Below, one piece after another: positions 1-7,933 of a stretch of DNA of 64,000 bases (within the stretch, counting starts at the first letter, position 1; every line of letters starts with the position of its first letter). The notes beneath the pieces are model-generated. The model searched no databases, was not told the origin of the DNA, and worked only from the letters and a program-made list of their open reading frames with translations. This DNA comes from an uncultured Bacteroides sp. (GTDB lineage: Bacteria > Bacteroidota > Bacteroidia > Bacteroidales > Bacteroidaceae): positions 620,001 through 684,000 of the forward strand of contig NZ_OY787468.1 of assembly GCF_963678845.1 (NCBI RefSeq), in the 5' to 3' direction. A program made the translations under genes and the position numbers.

Positions 1-131
1 AAAAGCTCTTTATACTGGTCTTTAATGATAGACATATCCGACACAAAAACATCGAACCCTTCCTTCTTTGCTAAAACGGCAGCACCTGCTCCACTTTCTC
101 CTGCTCCTAATATGACAATTCTTTTAGACAT
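1..131 (-). CDS. murD: UDP-N-acetylmuramoylalanine--D-glutamate ligase, N-terminal part
   Basis: The reverse strand from 131 reads MSKRIVILGAGESGAGAAVL and runs off the window edge after about 43 codons. The GAGESG glycine motif near residue 10 and the position just after mraY fit MurD, the cytoplasmic enzyme that adds D-glutamate to UDP-MurNAc-L-alanine. The ATG lies 2 bases after the mraY stop codon, so the genes are probably co-transcribed. Only the first, nucleotide-binding-like domain is visible; the ATP-binding centre lies outside the window. Confidence 0.85.
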   Translation of the reverse strand, partial: MSKRIVILGAGESGAGAAVLAKKEGFDVFVSDMSIIKDQYKEL

Positions 132-133
132 AT

Positions 134-1402
134 TTATCTTATCTTTAAAGTTATAATAGTAATTGCAGCCAATAAAATAGTAACAATCCAGAATCGCACG
201 GTAATCTTTGATTCGTGATATACATTAGTTGGCTTCGTGAACTTGTATGTACAGTTAGTTTCAAGTTGAGACGTTGTTGTACGGAAATGGTCGTGTATTG
301 GAGTACGCTTAAAGATTCGTTGGCGAACTCCTTTTTTCTTTCCGATTTTGAAATATTGCACCTGAAGTATCACAGATAAATTTTCAACGAGGAAGATACC
401 ACATAAAATAGGAATTAATAACTCCTTGTGAATAATTATGGCGAATACGGCAATAATACCTCCAATGGTCAAACTACCTGTATCTCCCATAAATACTTGT
501 GCCGGGTAGGCATTGTACCAAAGAAATCCAATTAATGCACCGATAAAGGCACAAATAAAAATAACGAGTTCCTCACTTTTTGGAATATACATGATATTCA
601 GATAGCCGGCATACTCCAGGTGACTGGACACATAGGCCAGTATTCCCAGTGTGAGCCCTATAATTGCAGAGTTTCCCGCAGCCATCCCATCCATTCCGTC
701 ATTAAGATTAGCTCCGTTAGAAACTGCCGTTACAACTAGTATTGTTACAATCACAAATATAATCCACCCTGCTTTTTGTGCATTTTCTCCCAAAAAACCG
801 ACCAAGTCAGCATAGTCAAAGTTATTCTCTTTGAAGAAAGGTATAGTAGTCTGAGTTGATTTTATGTCTCTTCTGGCATGTATTACATCTACAATTTGTT
901 TTCCCTGTTTAATCTCAATATTTTCGCGGATTACCACTTGCGGACTGTAATAGAGCGTAAGTCCTACAATTAGCCCCAAACCTACCTGTCCGATGATTTT
1001 GAATTTACCGTGAAGACCTTCTTTATCTTTCTTGAATATCTTAATATAGTCGTCCATAAATCCAAGTGCTCCCAGCCATACGGTTGTTACCAACATCAAG
1101 ATCATATAGACATTATTCAATCTTCCCAGCAAAAGGCAAGGAACTAAAATGGCTACAATAATGATGACACCACCCATACTTGGAACTCCCACTTTATTGA
1201 CACCAAAAGGATCAATGCTTGCTTCTCTTTGTGTTTCGGCAATTTGTTTGCGTTTCAGAACGTCAATAAACTTATTACCAAAAATAGAAGAGATGAGTAA
1301 TGATAGTATAATGGCCATCAATGCCCGGAAAGAAATGTAACCAAATACACCCGCCCCAGGGAAGCCGAATTTATGTAGATATTCAAATAAATAGTATAAC
1401 AT
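134..1402 (-). CDS. mraY: Phospho-N-acetylmuramoyl-pentapeptide transferase MraY
   Basis: Integral membrane enzyme that transfers phospho-MurNAc-pentapeptide to undecaprenyl phosphate, making lipid I. It is 422 residues with about ten hydrophobic segments. The catalytic aspartate pair DD is at 117-118, NLNDGMDG at 232-239, FMGDTGS around 305-310 and the histidine motif RTPIHDHF near 366-373. The protein is about 60 residues longer than the usual 360. The excess is a polar stretch at about 152-210 between two membrane segments, as I expect for Bacteroidetes MraY. It sits between murE and murD in the dcw order, 22 bases after murE. Confidence 0.97.
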   Translation of the reverse strand: MLYYLFEYLHKFGFPGAGVFGYISFRALMAIILSLLISSIFGNKFIDVLKRKQIAETQREASIDPFGVNKVGVPSMGGVIIIVAILVPCLLLGRLNNVYMILMLVTTVWLGALGFMDDYIKIFKKDKEGLHGKFKIIGQVGLGLIVGLTLYYSPQVVIRENIEIKQGKQIVDVIHARRDIKSTQTTIPFFKENNFDYADLVGFLGENAQKAGWIIFVIVTILVVTAVSNGANLNDGMDGMAAGNSAIIGLTLGILAYVSSHLEYAGYLNIMYIPKSEELVIFICAFIGALIGFLWYNAYPAQVFMGDTGSLTIGGIIAVFAIIIHKELLIPILCGIFLVENLSVILQVQYFKIGKKKGVRQRIFKRTPIHDHFRTTTSQLETNCTYKFTKPTNVYHESKITVRFWIVTILLAAITIITLKIR

Positions 1403-1424
1403 AAGTTTTTAATGTATTATGTAA

Positions 1425-2876
1425 TTAGTTCCCGAAAATTTCTCTAAGTACTTCCTTATCATCGAAGTGATGTTTCACTCCTTTAATTTCCTGATAATTT
1501 TCGTGACCTTTTCCTGCAACCAAAATAACGTCTCCGGGCTGTGCCAGCATGCAAGCTGTGCGAATAGCCTCTTTACGGTCGGCAATGGTGATTACGTTCT
1601 TACGTTCTTCAGCATTTAAGCCGGCCAGCATATCATTAATAATATCTTGTGGTTCCTCGTTGCGAGGATTATCAGATGTAATGATTACTTTGTCACTTCC
1701 CTTAACTGATTCCTGAGCCATGATAGGACGCTTGCCTTTATCACGATTTCCTCCGGCGCCAACGACTGTTATTATTTTACCTTTACCTTCCAGTATTTCC
1801 TGAATAGCAGTTAATACATTTACCAATGCATCAGGAGTGTGGGCATAATCAACAATAGCAGTGTATCCTTGTGGAGAACGTAATGAATCAAAACGACCAG
1901 CAACAGGGTGAAGTGTGCTAAGTGCCACCAAAACGTCTTCTTCTTTTTTGCCCAACAGAGTAGCAGCACCGAATACAGCTAATAAGTTAGATGCGTTAAA
2001 CTTACCGATAAACTGCACAGCAAGCTCTTTATCATTGAAATTGAGCAGCATTCCTTCAAAGTGATCTTCAAGAATCCTACCTTTAAAGTCGCAAAGGCTT
2101 CTTAATGAGTAAGTATATGTTTTTGCTTTGGTGTTTTGCAACATCACCATACCGTTCTTATCATCCACGTTAGTCAGTGCAAATGCATCCTTAGGAAGAT
2201 CATCAAAGAATTTCTTTTTAGCCTTCAGGTAGTTTTCAACTGTTTTATGATAATCTAAGTGATCTCTTGTCAGGTTAGTGAAAATACCACCGGAATAACG
2301 CAGGCCGCTGATTCTTTTTTGTGCAATGGAGTGAGAACTAACTTCCATGAATACATATTTGCAACCAGCATCAGCCATTCTTCCTAATAATTCATTTAAG
2401 CTGATAGGGTCGGGGGTAGTATGTGTTGCCGGTACTGCCTCGTTATCAATGTAGTTGCACACGGTAGATAGTAATCCTACCTTATAGCCAAAATAGCGGA
2501 ACGTGTCATATAATAAGGTGGCAATAGTTGTTTTTCCATTTGTTCCGGTTACGCCAACCAATTCCAGTTTTGAAGTAGGGTCGCCATAATATGCAGTTGC
2601 TGCCTTACCCACGGCATCCTCAGTATCTTTCACCTGAATATAAGTGACTTTTTCAGATAACTTTGCAGGCAGATCCTCACACAAAACAGCAACAGCTCCT
2701 TTTTCAATGGCTGTTGGGATATAATTGTGCCCGTCAGCCTGTGTACCCTTAACGGCTACAAAAAGATGTCCTGCCTCAACTTTTCTTGAATCAGAATTAA
2801 TTCCTGTAAGTTCAATATCAGAGTGACCAATCTGATTAATCACTTGTATATTCTTAATTACTTGATCTAGTTTCAT
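1425..2876 (-). CDS. murE: UDP-MurNAc-tripeptide synthetase (diaminopimelate-adding) MurE
   Basis: Cytoplasmic Mur ligase that adds the third residue to UDP-MurNAc-L-Ala-D-Glu. The protein is 483 residues with the usual three domains. The ATP-binding loop GTNGKT is at 111-116, HTTPDP lies in the centre, and DNPR at about 402-405 is the signature that selects meso-diaminopimelate over lysine. The start ATG (MKLDQVIKN) follows the ftsI stop by 7 bases. The product feeds MurF, which lies elsewhere in this window (37284-38582), and then MraY immediately downstream. Confidence 0.97.
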   Translation of the reverse strand: MKLDQVIKNIQVINQIGHSDIELTGINSDSRKVEAGHLFVAVKGTQADGHNYIPTAIEKGAVAVLCEDLPAKLSEKVTYIQVKDTEDAVGKAATAYYGDPTSKLELVGVTGTNGKTTIATLLYDTFRYFGYKVGLLSTVCNYIDNEAVPATHTTPDPISLNELLGRMADAGCKYVFMEVSSHSIAQKRISGLRYSGGIFTNLTRDHLDYHKTVENYLKAKKKFFDDLPKDAFALTNVDDKNGMVMLQNTKAKTYTYSLRSLCDFKGRILEDHFEGMLLNFNDKELAVQFIGKFNASNLLAVFGAATLLGKKEEDVLVALSTLHPVAGRFDSLRSPQGYTAIVDYAHTPDALVNVLTAIQEILEGKGKIITVVGAGGNRDKGKRPIMAQESVKGSDKVIITSDNPRNEEPQDIINDMLAGLNAEERKNVITIADRKEAIRTACMLAQPGDVILVAGKGHENYQEIKGVKHHFDDKEVLREIFGN

Positions 2877-2883
2877 ATATTTA

Positions 2884-5010
2884 TTAATTCAATTGTATGG
2901 TTACTGTTTGTCCTTTAACAATCCGTGTTCCTTGAGAAATGCTTTGAGACTGTACCTTGCCTATTCCTGACATAGATACCTTTAGCCCTTTACTTTCCAA
3001 CAAATATACGGCATCTTTGGCTCCCATCCCTATAACACCAGGCATAAAATTCCGGGTAGCTATTTTTTCCGTAATTAATATGGCATTCGAACTTTGCTGA
3101 GCAGTTCCCCATATTTTTTTGCCGTAAGAAATAGGCGTGAACTGTTCACGGTTTTGTATCTTTAGTGCGTCAAGCACATATTTTGTCTCATTTACTTCTC
3201 CAGACTTCACATTTGGAATCACCACAGAGTTAGAATCAACAGCTAGAGATAAGTCCGTACTCAGGTTCTTTGCATACACCCTTTCTGCAATTTTACTAAA
3301 CACACTACCCGCCATCAAACCGCCGGATGCAGGTAGCCCTGATTTTTGTATTGCTACAATGCAGCTGTACTTTGGTGCTTCAGATGGGAAGTATCCGCAG
3401 AAACTAACAAGGTAGTTTACTCTTCCTGATTTATATCCGCCACTTCCCTGAGAAATCTGAGCCGTTCCTGTCTTTCCCGAAACATGGAATTGTTTTGAGC
3501 CTGCAGGCTTAGCAAGTCCTTCGCTTACCACCCGCTGTAAAATAGATTGAATCTGTTTTAATGTGCGCTCAGAACAGATTGATTGTTTAATTACTTCTGT
3601 TGGAAATTCCTGTACCATTTCGCCGTTCTTCATTACCCCTTTTACAAATTTAGGAGCTACCATCACACCATTGTTGGCAATGGCATTATAGAAAGCCAGC
3701 GTATTGATAGGAGGAATCTGACATTCGTAACCAATGGACATCCATGGCAAAGCAGTATTTGACCAATTGTTCTTGTTGGGCATACGGATATAAGCTCTTC
3801 CTGCTCCTTTTATTGGAATGTGAAGGTTGGCATTGATACCTACTCTGTAAAGCCCTTTAATAAATTTCTCGGGATTATTGGAATATGCATTGTCAATGAT
3901 TGTAGAAACTCCAATGTTTGAAGATACCATTAATATTTGAGGAACAGTAAGATATTGATATCCCCCTCTAGTCCAATTGTGGTCCTTCATAACCCGTCCA
4001 TGCATTAATTTCTGGCCATTTCCTGTATCTACACCATCTTCCGGTGTTATTTTGCCATCTTCCAATGCAACCATTATAGAAGCTGTTTTAAATGTAGAAC
4101 CCGGTTCCATCATGTCCGAAACAGCATTGTTTCTTATTTCCCTATAATTGCCGTCCTTACATTTAGTCATGTTCACAACGGCTTTTACCTCACCAGTTGC
4201 AACCTCCATCAATACGGCAACACCTACATTTGCATCAAGCTCTTTCAATTTATCAATCAACGCTTTTTCAGCAATATCCTGCATTCCTACATCAATAGTG
4301 GTTACAAGATCTAGTCCGTCCAAGGGTGCAACATCTGTTATGTTCAGGTATTTATTCATTACCTTCTGTCGGTGGGTAATTCCATTCTTACCTTTCAGAA
4401 TAGTATCAAAAGCAAGTTCAAGCCCATTCTTAGCACCTTGAGCAGTGTCAGCAAAGACATCTCCCAGTGTGCGGGTAGCTAATGAGCCAAAAGGTTTTTT
4501 TCTCTGATTGAAAACAAGTTCATGAAAACCACCTTTGTATTTACCCATATTAAAGATTGGTAATCTTTTTACCTCTTTATATTGAATATAAGAAATACGA
4601 TTAGGATAAATCAGATAACTTCTGCTGCCTTTTTTTCTTCCTTTCTGTATATGAGCCTTGAATTGGGCAGCGGACATCTCAGGAAATATTTTATGGAGCC
4701 CCTGACAGATAACTTTCATGCTGTCACGCAGCAGGCTGTCTTTTTCTTCTCCTCCGGCTTTAAAGTCCATATAAATTTTATATTCCGGCAAGCTGCTGGC
4801 CATCAGCCTTCCATCTGCGGAAATAATATTTCCTCGACTGGGATGTACTATAACATTCTCTTTTACGAAACGTTCAGCTACATCCTTCCAGTACTGCCTT
4901 TCGGCAAACATAACAATGCCGGCCTTCACAACGATAGCAACGCCTACCAGCCCCATCAGTAATATGATGAAGAAGTAACGGGTCATTATGCTTTTTTTAT
5001 CAACAGACAT
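2884..5010 (-). CDS. ftsI: Penicillin-binding protein / FtsI-type peptidoglycan transpeptidase with PASTA domain
   Basis: Septal class B penicillin-binding protein that cross-links peptidoglycan at the division site. It is 708 residues, with one N-terminal membrane anchor at about 11-33, a dimerisation/pedestal region at 50-230 and a transpeptidase domain at 260-600. The active-site motifs are SxxK (S305 to K308), SSN at 363-365 and KTGTAQ from 513. A PASTA-like repeat (VIGMGAKDAVYLLESKGLKV) occupies the last 60 residues, unlike Enterobacterial FtsI. It starts 3 bases after the ftsL-like stop and lies directly before murE. Confidence 0.95.
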   Translation of the reverse strand: MSVDKKSIMTRYFFIILLMGLVGVAIVVKAGIVMFAERQYWKDVAERFVKENVIVHPSRGNIISADGRLMASSLPEYKIYMDFKAGGEEKDSLLRDSMKVICQGLHKIFPEMSAAQFKAHIQKGRKKGSRSYLIYPNRISYIQYKEVKRLPIFNMGKYKGGFHELVFNQRKKPFGSLATRTLGDVFADTAQGAKNGLELAFDTILKGKNGITHRQKVMNKYLNITDVAPLDGLDLVTTIDVGMQDIAEKALIDKLKELDANVGVAVLMEVATGEVKAVVNMTKCKDGNYREIRNNAVSDMMEPGSTFKTASIMVALEDGKITPEDGVDTGNGQKLMHGRVMKDHNWTRGGYQYLTVPQILMVSSNIGVSTIIDNAYSNNPEKFIKGLYRVGINANLHIPIKGAGRAYIRMPNKNNWSNTALPWMSIGYECQIPPINTLAFYNAIANNGVMVAPKFVKGVMKNGEMVQEFPTEVIKQSICSERTLKQIQSILQRVVSEGLAKPAGSKQFHVSGKTGTAQISQGSGGYKSGRVNYLVSFCGYFPSEAPKYSCIVAIQKSGLPASGGLMAGSVFSKIAERVYAKNLSTDLSLAVDSNSVVIPNVKSGEVNETKYVLDALKIQNREQFTPISYGKKIWGTAQQSSNAILITEKIATRNFMPGVIGMGAKDAVYLLESKGLKVSMSGIGKVQSQSISQGTRIVKGQTVTIQLN

Positions 5011-5013
5011 GAT

Positions 5014-5394
5014 TTATTCCTTTATTAAATATGGAGGATTAGTGGCTGTTTGCAAATCACTTTCCTGAGTAGATATATATTCTTCAATTCTTGATTGCCG
5101 GCTTTTCTCCATTAATTCGGAAGAGCGTGTCAGTGCATCATATTTTATATCTGTGAGTTGCTGCTCCAAACGGTCAATCTCGATGAGTTGTTGCTGACAG
5201 GAATAACGGTTGCTGATATAGAAAATAACAAAAACCATGATGAGAATCATCAATTTAGTCTGGCGGCGGAAAAAGTCGTTAGCCAGAATATCTCCTCCCA
5301 GAATACTTTTAAGAGACATACTATTAGCCTGAGCATCCTTTTGGCTGCTCTTCTCCCGAGTCTGTTCTGTTTTAATTTCTTCGTTTTCGTTCAT
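5014..5394 (-). CDS. FtsL-like divisome protein
   Basis: A 126-residue bitopic membrane protein in the usual ftsL position between rsmH and ftsI. A charged, low-complexity cytoplasmic N-terminus (about 1-45) is followed by one hydrophobic helix at about 47-63 and a coiled-coil-like stretch (LIEIDRLEQQLTDIKYDALT) that would lie in the periplasm. FtsL forms the FtsQLB scaffold that activates FtsW/FtsI. The assignment rests on position, size and topology because the family is poorly conserved. Its stop lies 5 bases from the rsmH start region, consistent with one operon. Confidence 0.75.
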   Translation of the reverse strand: MNENEEIKTEQTREKSSQKDAQANSMSLKSILGGDILANDFFRRQTKLMILIMVFVIFYISNRYSCQQQLIEIDRLEQQLTDIKYDALTRSSELMEKSRQSRIEEYISTQESDLQTATNPPYLIKE

Positions 5395-5399
5395 AAGTC

Positions 5400-6311
5400 C
5401 TATTTCTTTTCTGCAATTCTGAGCTTCGCACTTCTGGAGCGTGGATTACGTGCAATCTCGTTTTCGTTGGGCACAATTACTTTGTTGTTAACCAGCTTGA
5501 AAGGAGTATTCAGATTCCCAAAGAAATCCTGATCCTGCTTGCCTTCCACATTGCCCGTCTTCATTATATTTTTCACCATCCTGTCTTCCAGTGAATGATA
5601 AGTGATAACCACTAATCTGCCTCCCGGTTTTAAAGCCTCGGTAGCCGCCATAAGCATATCTTTCAATGCTTCCATCTCCTGATTTACTTCAATACGTAAA
5701 GCCTGGAACACTTTGGCTAGTTCTTTTTTCTCTCTTTCTCTTCCAAAAAGATATTTGATTACCGATAGGAAATCGTCAATTGTCTCAATCTGTTTTTCGG
5801 CACGTGCTTTCACTATGACGGAAGCCAGTTTACGACTGTTTTTCAATTCACCGTACAGATAAAAAATATTAGCCAGTCGCTCTTCATCATACGTATTTAC
5901 CATTTCGGCGGCAGTAATCCCAGCACGCTTGTTCATTCGCATATCCAGTTTGCCGTCAAAGCGGAAAGAGAATCCTCGCTCGCTATCATCAAAATGGTGA
6001 GAAGAAACACCGAGGTCGGCCAAGATGGAATCTACACCTTCAATGTTATGATAACGCAGGAAATTATGCAGGTAACGGAAGTTGCTTCGTACAAAAATGA
6101 AACGTTTATCGTTCACAATATTCTTTTCCGCATCCTCATCCTGGTCAAATCCCAGTAATTTACCATTCTCGCCTAATCGGCTTAAAATCTCTTTCGAATG
6201 TCCGCCACCGCCAAAGGTTACGTCCACATACGTCCCTTCAGGCTGGATGTTCATCCCGTCTACACTCTCTTTTAGGAGCACTGGCACATGGTATGTTATT
6301 TCTTCGTTCAT
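5400..6311 (-). CDS. rsmH: 16S rRNA (cytosine(1402)-N(4))-methyltransferase RsmH
   Basis: S-adenosylmethionine-dependent methyltransferase (formerly MraW) that modifies C1402 in the ribosomal P site. It is 303 residues. Features visible are YHVPVLLKE at 7-15, the SAM-binding loop TFGGGGHSK at 32-40, DLGVSSHHFD near 95-104, ERGFSFRFDGKLDMRMN, and VITYHSLEDRMVK near 237-249. The length is normal. It follows mraZ by 17 bases and precedes the ftsL-like gene, the standard mraZ-rsmH-ftsL-ftsI order. Confidence 0.97.
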   Translation of the reverse strand: MNEEITYHVPVLLKESVDGMNIQPEGTYVDVTFGGGGHSKEILSRLGENGKLLGFDQDEDAEKNIVNDKRFIFVRSNFRYLHNFLRYHNIEGVDSILADLGVSSHHFDDSERGFSFRFDGKLDMRMNKRAGITAAEMVNTYDEERLANIFYLYGELKNSRKLASVIVKARAEKQIETIDDFLSVIKYLFGREREKKELAKVFQALRIEVNQEMEALKDMLMAATEALKPGGRLVVITYHSLEDRMVKNIMKTGNVEGKQDQDFFGNLNTPFKLVNNKVIVPNENEIARNPRSRSAKLRIAEKK

Positions 6312-6328
6312 TCTGTTGTTGGTGGTTG

Positions 6329-6790
6329 TTATTCGTTAATTACTTTATTGTTCATTACTTTTTCAAGTTCCCGACTGAACTCTTCGGGATCCATAAACGG
6401 TTGATCCGCTTTTGCTTTCGCCCATATTTCAATGGTATTGTCCACACCAATAAACCTTACATCGGTAGTGATGCCAGCCATTTGCATATAACGTTTTGGA
6501 ATAAGTATCCGCCCGTTACTATCCGGTGTAATGATTTCTACATCGGAGACAAATTGTCTGAATACTTGTTGGTGGGTTGGATTCCATTTATTGAGGCGTC
6601 CGCGTAATTCGTTAAGTTCTTCATTCCAAACGCTTTCGGGGTAAAGAACCAAACAGTCCTGAAAGATGTCTTTGCGCATAATCAGCCTTTCTTCAGAGGC
6701 AGCCTGTAGCTGTTTCCTGAACAAAGCAGGGATAAAAAGGCGACCTTTTACATCTGCTTTGGCTTCAATATTGCCCAAAAATCGATCCAT
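6329..6790 (-). CDS. mraZ: Transcriptional regulator MraZ
   Basis: First gene of the dcw cluster. MraZ is an oligomeric DNA-binding protein with two AbrB/MazE-like half-domains that usually represses its own operon. The 153-residue product shows the two DxxGRxxIP signatures, DVKGRLFIPALFR near 14-26 and DSNGRILIPKRYM near 91-103. The start (MDRFLGNIEAK) is fixed by homology and lies about 32 bases from a TGGRG repeat array that fits a MraZ operator, so autoregulation is likely. Confidence 0.95.
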   Translation of the reverse strand: MDRFLGNIEAKADVKGRLFIPALFRKQLQAASEERLIMRKDIFQDCLVLYPESVWNEELNELRGRLNKWNPTHQQVFRQFVSDVEIITPDSNGRILIPKRYMQMAGITTDVRFIGVDNTIEIWAKAKADQPFMDPEEFSRELEKVMNNKVINE

Positions 6791-6821
6791 TAAGTATGCT
6801 ATATAGTTTCAGAATGTAAAA

Positions 6822-6846
6822 TTACACATTTCTCCACAATTCCCCA
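6822..6846 (-). promoter_or_regulatory. Probable MraZ operator upstream of mraZ
   Basis: Read on the minus strand this is TGGGG-N5-TGGAG-N5-TGTAA: boxes at 6842-6846, 6832-6836 and a degenerate third at 6822-6826, each separated by exactly 5 bases. MraZ is known in other bacteria to bind TGGGN repeats spaced by 5 bases in front of its own gene. The spacing and the location 32-56 bases upstream of the mraZ ATG fit that description; the third box is weak. Confidence 0.65.
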
Positions 6847-6988
6847 CTTTTTTTAAGAAAAATATTTCAGGAAGTTTTCAACAGGCTGTTTTTAACTTAA
6901 AACAGTCTGTTAATTTTTTATATATTGCCATACTACAAGCAATCTTATCCCCCTGATTTTCTCTCAGAAAAATAAGAAACAGGAAAAT

Positions 6989-7089
6989 GATCTAGCGATC
7001 TAGCAGTATCCATTTAATGGATTGTAAATGAGTAGTATATAGCCGCTAGATCAACTCAAATTGATCTAGCAGTGATCTGGCAATCTAGC
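6989..7089. repeat. GATCTAGC repeat cluster with a perfect hairpin
   Basis: GATCTAGC occurs in tandem at 6989-6996 and 6997-7004, as its reverse complement at 7045-7052, again at 7063-7070, and then as one-mismatch copies in tandem at 7074-7081 and 7082-7089. The copies at 7045-7070 form a perfect 10-bp stem (GCTAGATCAA/TTGATCTAGC) with a 6-base loop. It lies between the dcw operator and the CCGGGTG array. Its role is not known to me. Confidence 0.75.
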
Positions 7090-7164
7090 GCTTTTGTTTT
7101 TCTGGCATTATTATTTCAAAACAAGTTCTTGTTATACAGGAAAATAGCTCGGAAGTGTGTATCT

Positions 7165-7250
7165 CCACCCGGGTGCAAAAAGAGTGTCCACCCGGGTGTA
7201 CCTTTAGGGTAGATCCGGGTGTAGGAGGTCTGTACATCCGGGTGTATAGA
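7165..7250. repeat. Phased array of four CCGGGTG cores, 23-bp period
   Basis: CCGGGTG begins at 7169, 7192, 7215 and 7238, exactly 23 bp apart each time. The first two are part of the palindrome CACCCGGGTG; the last two read ATCCGGGTGTA. Bases between cores are only loosely similar, so this is a phased-site array rather than a simple duplication. No open reading frame crosses it plausibly. It may be a binding array for a regulator or nucleoid protein. Confidence 0.8.
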
Positions 7251-7351
7251 AGAATGATTAAGCTTTGATTTGGGGAAAGATGAAGGACTTTGAGAAGTCC
7301 TGGCTGGCTTGTATATTTACTGTATTGAATGCGTCGCTAACAATTCAAATT

Positions 7352-7771
7352 TTAGCCAAGATTATTTGTTTCGAGCTCTTTTCTGATAAAGGATATTTTC
7401 TCTTCTCTTTCCATAGAATATGTTTCACTTATTTCTTCTAGATAAGTAAAGAAAAATAGTGCTTTCTCTAATAGAGAAGCTCTTAGTGTTTTGTCCTCCT
7501 TAAGTAATCTATCTTGGTATAACAATTCGGACAAAATTTCTATTTGTAAAGGTAAATCCTGTTCATTGCATCTTTCACTTAGAAAAGTAAATATAGTCTT
7601 TACATCACTGGTGTAAAAGAAAGATGGTTCTGCTTGCAGATAAGCATTGTATAGATTGCTTAGATGATTCTCCTGTTCCAGCTTGTTCTCAGAAGGTTTT
7701 CCATGTATGAAATTGTTTAATTCACTGAAGAATTTCTCAATCAATCTCAATATATAATCTTGTTCGTACAT
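7352..7771 (-). CDS. Hypothetical cytoplasmic protein (MYEQDYILRLI-type)
   Basis: An open frame extends upstream to 7819, but I prefer the ATG at 7771, which gives a 139-residue protein beginning MYEQDYILRLIEKFFSELNN. That opening resembles small uncharacterised proteins that start MYEQDY...R.I, found in several anaerobes. It is predicted soluble, alpha-helical and rich in E, K and L, with no membrane segment or signal peptide. It stands alone between the repeat-rich gap and the accessory region. Function unknown. Confidence 0.6.
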   Translation of the reverse strand: MYEQDYILRLIEKFFSELNNFIHGKPSENKLEQENHLSNLYNAYLQAEPSFFYTSDVKTIFTFLSERCNEQDLPLQIEILSELLYQDRLLKEDKTLRASLLEKALFFFTYLEEISETYSMEREEKISFIRKELETNNLG

Positions 7772-7933
7772 TGTTTGGAGGTTTATGCTACAAATATACA
7801 TGTTTTTTCTACCTTTCAACTAAACAACTGAAACAATCTTGTCTATTACTTTCAATTTAGCTTTCCTGATTTTCGACGAATTAAAATTTTCGATTACAAA
7901 TGCTATCGCTGAGATGCTCGCGTATTTTAGGTG

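Noticed and set aside
1149..1340. 63-codon plus-strand frame inside mraY
   Set aside because: Antisense shadow of a well-supported gene, with no domain or start signal.
3137..4962. Several plus-strand frames of 92-126 codons inside ftsI
   Set aside because: They mirror the strongly conserved transpeptidase coding strand and have no recognisable features.
7165..7250. CRISPR array
   Set aside because: Repeats are only 7-10 bp with 13-16 bp between them; there are no cas genes and the unit size is far too short.
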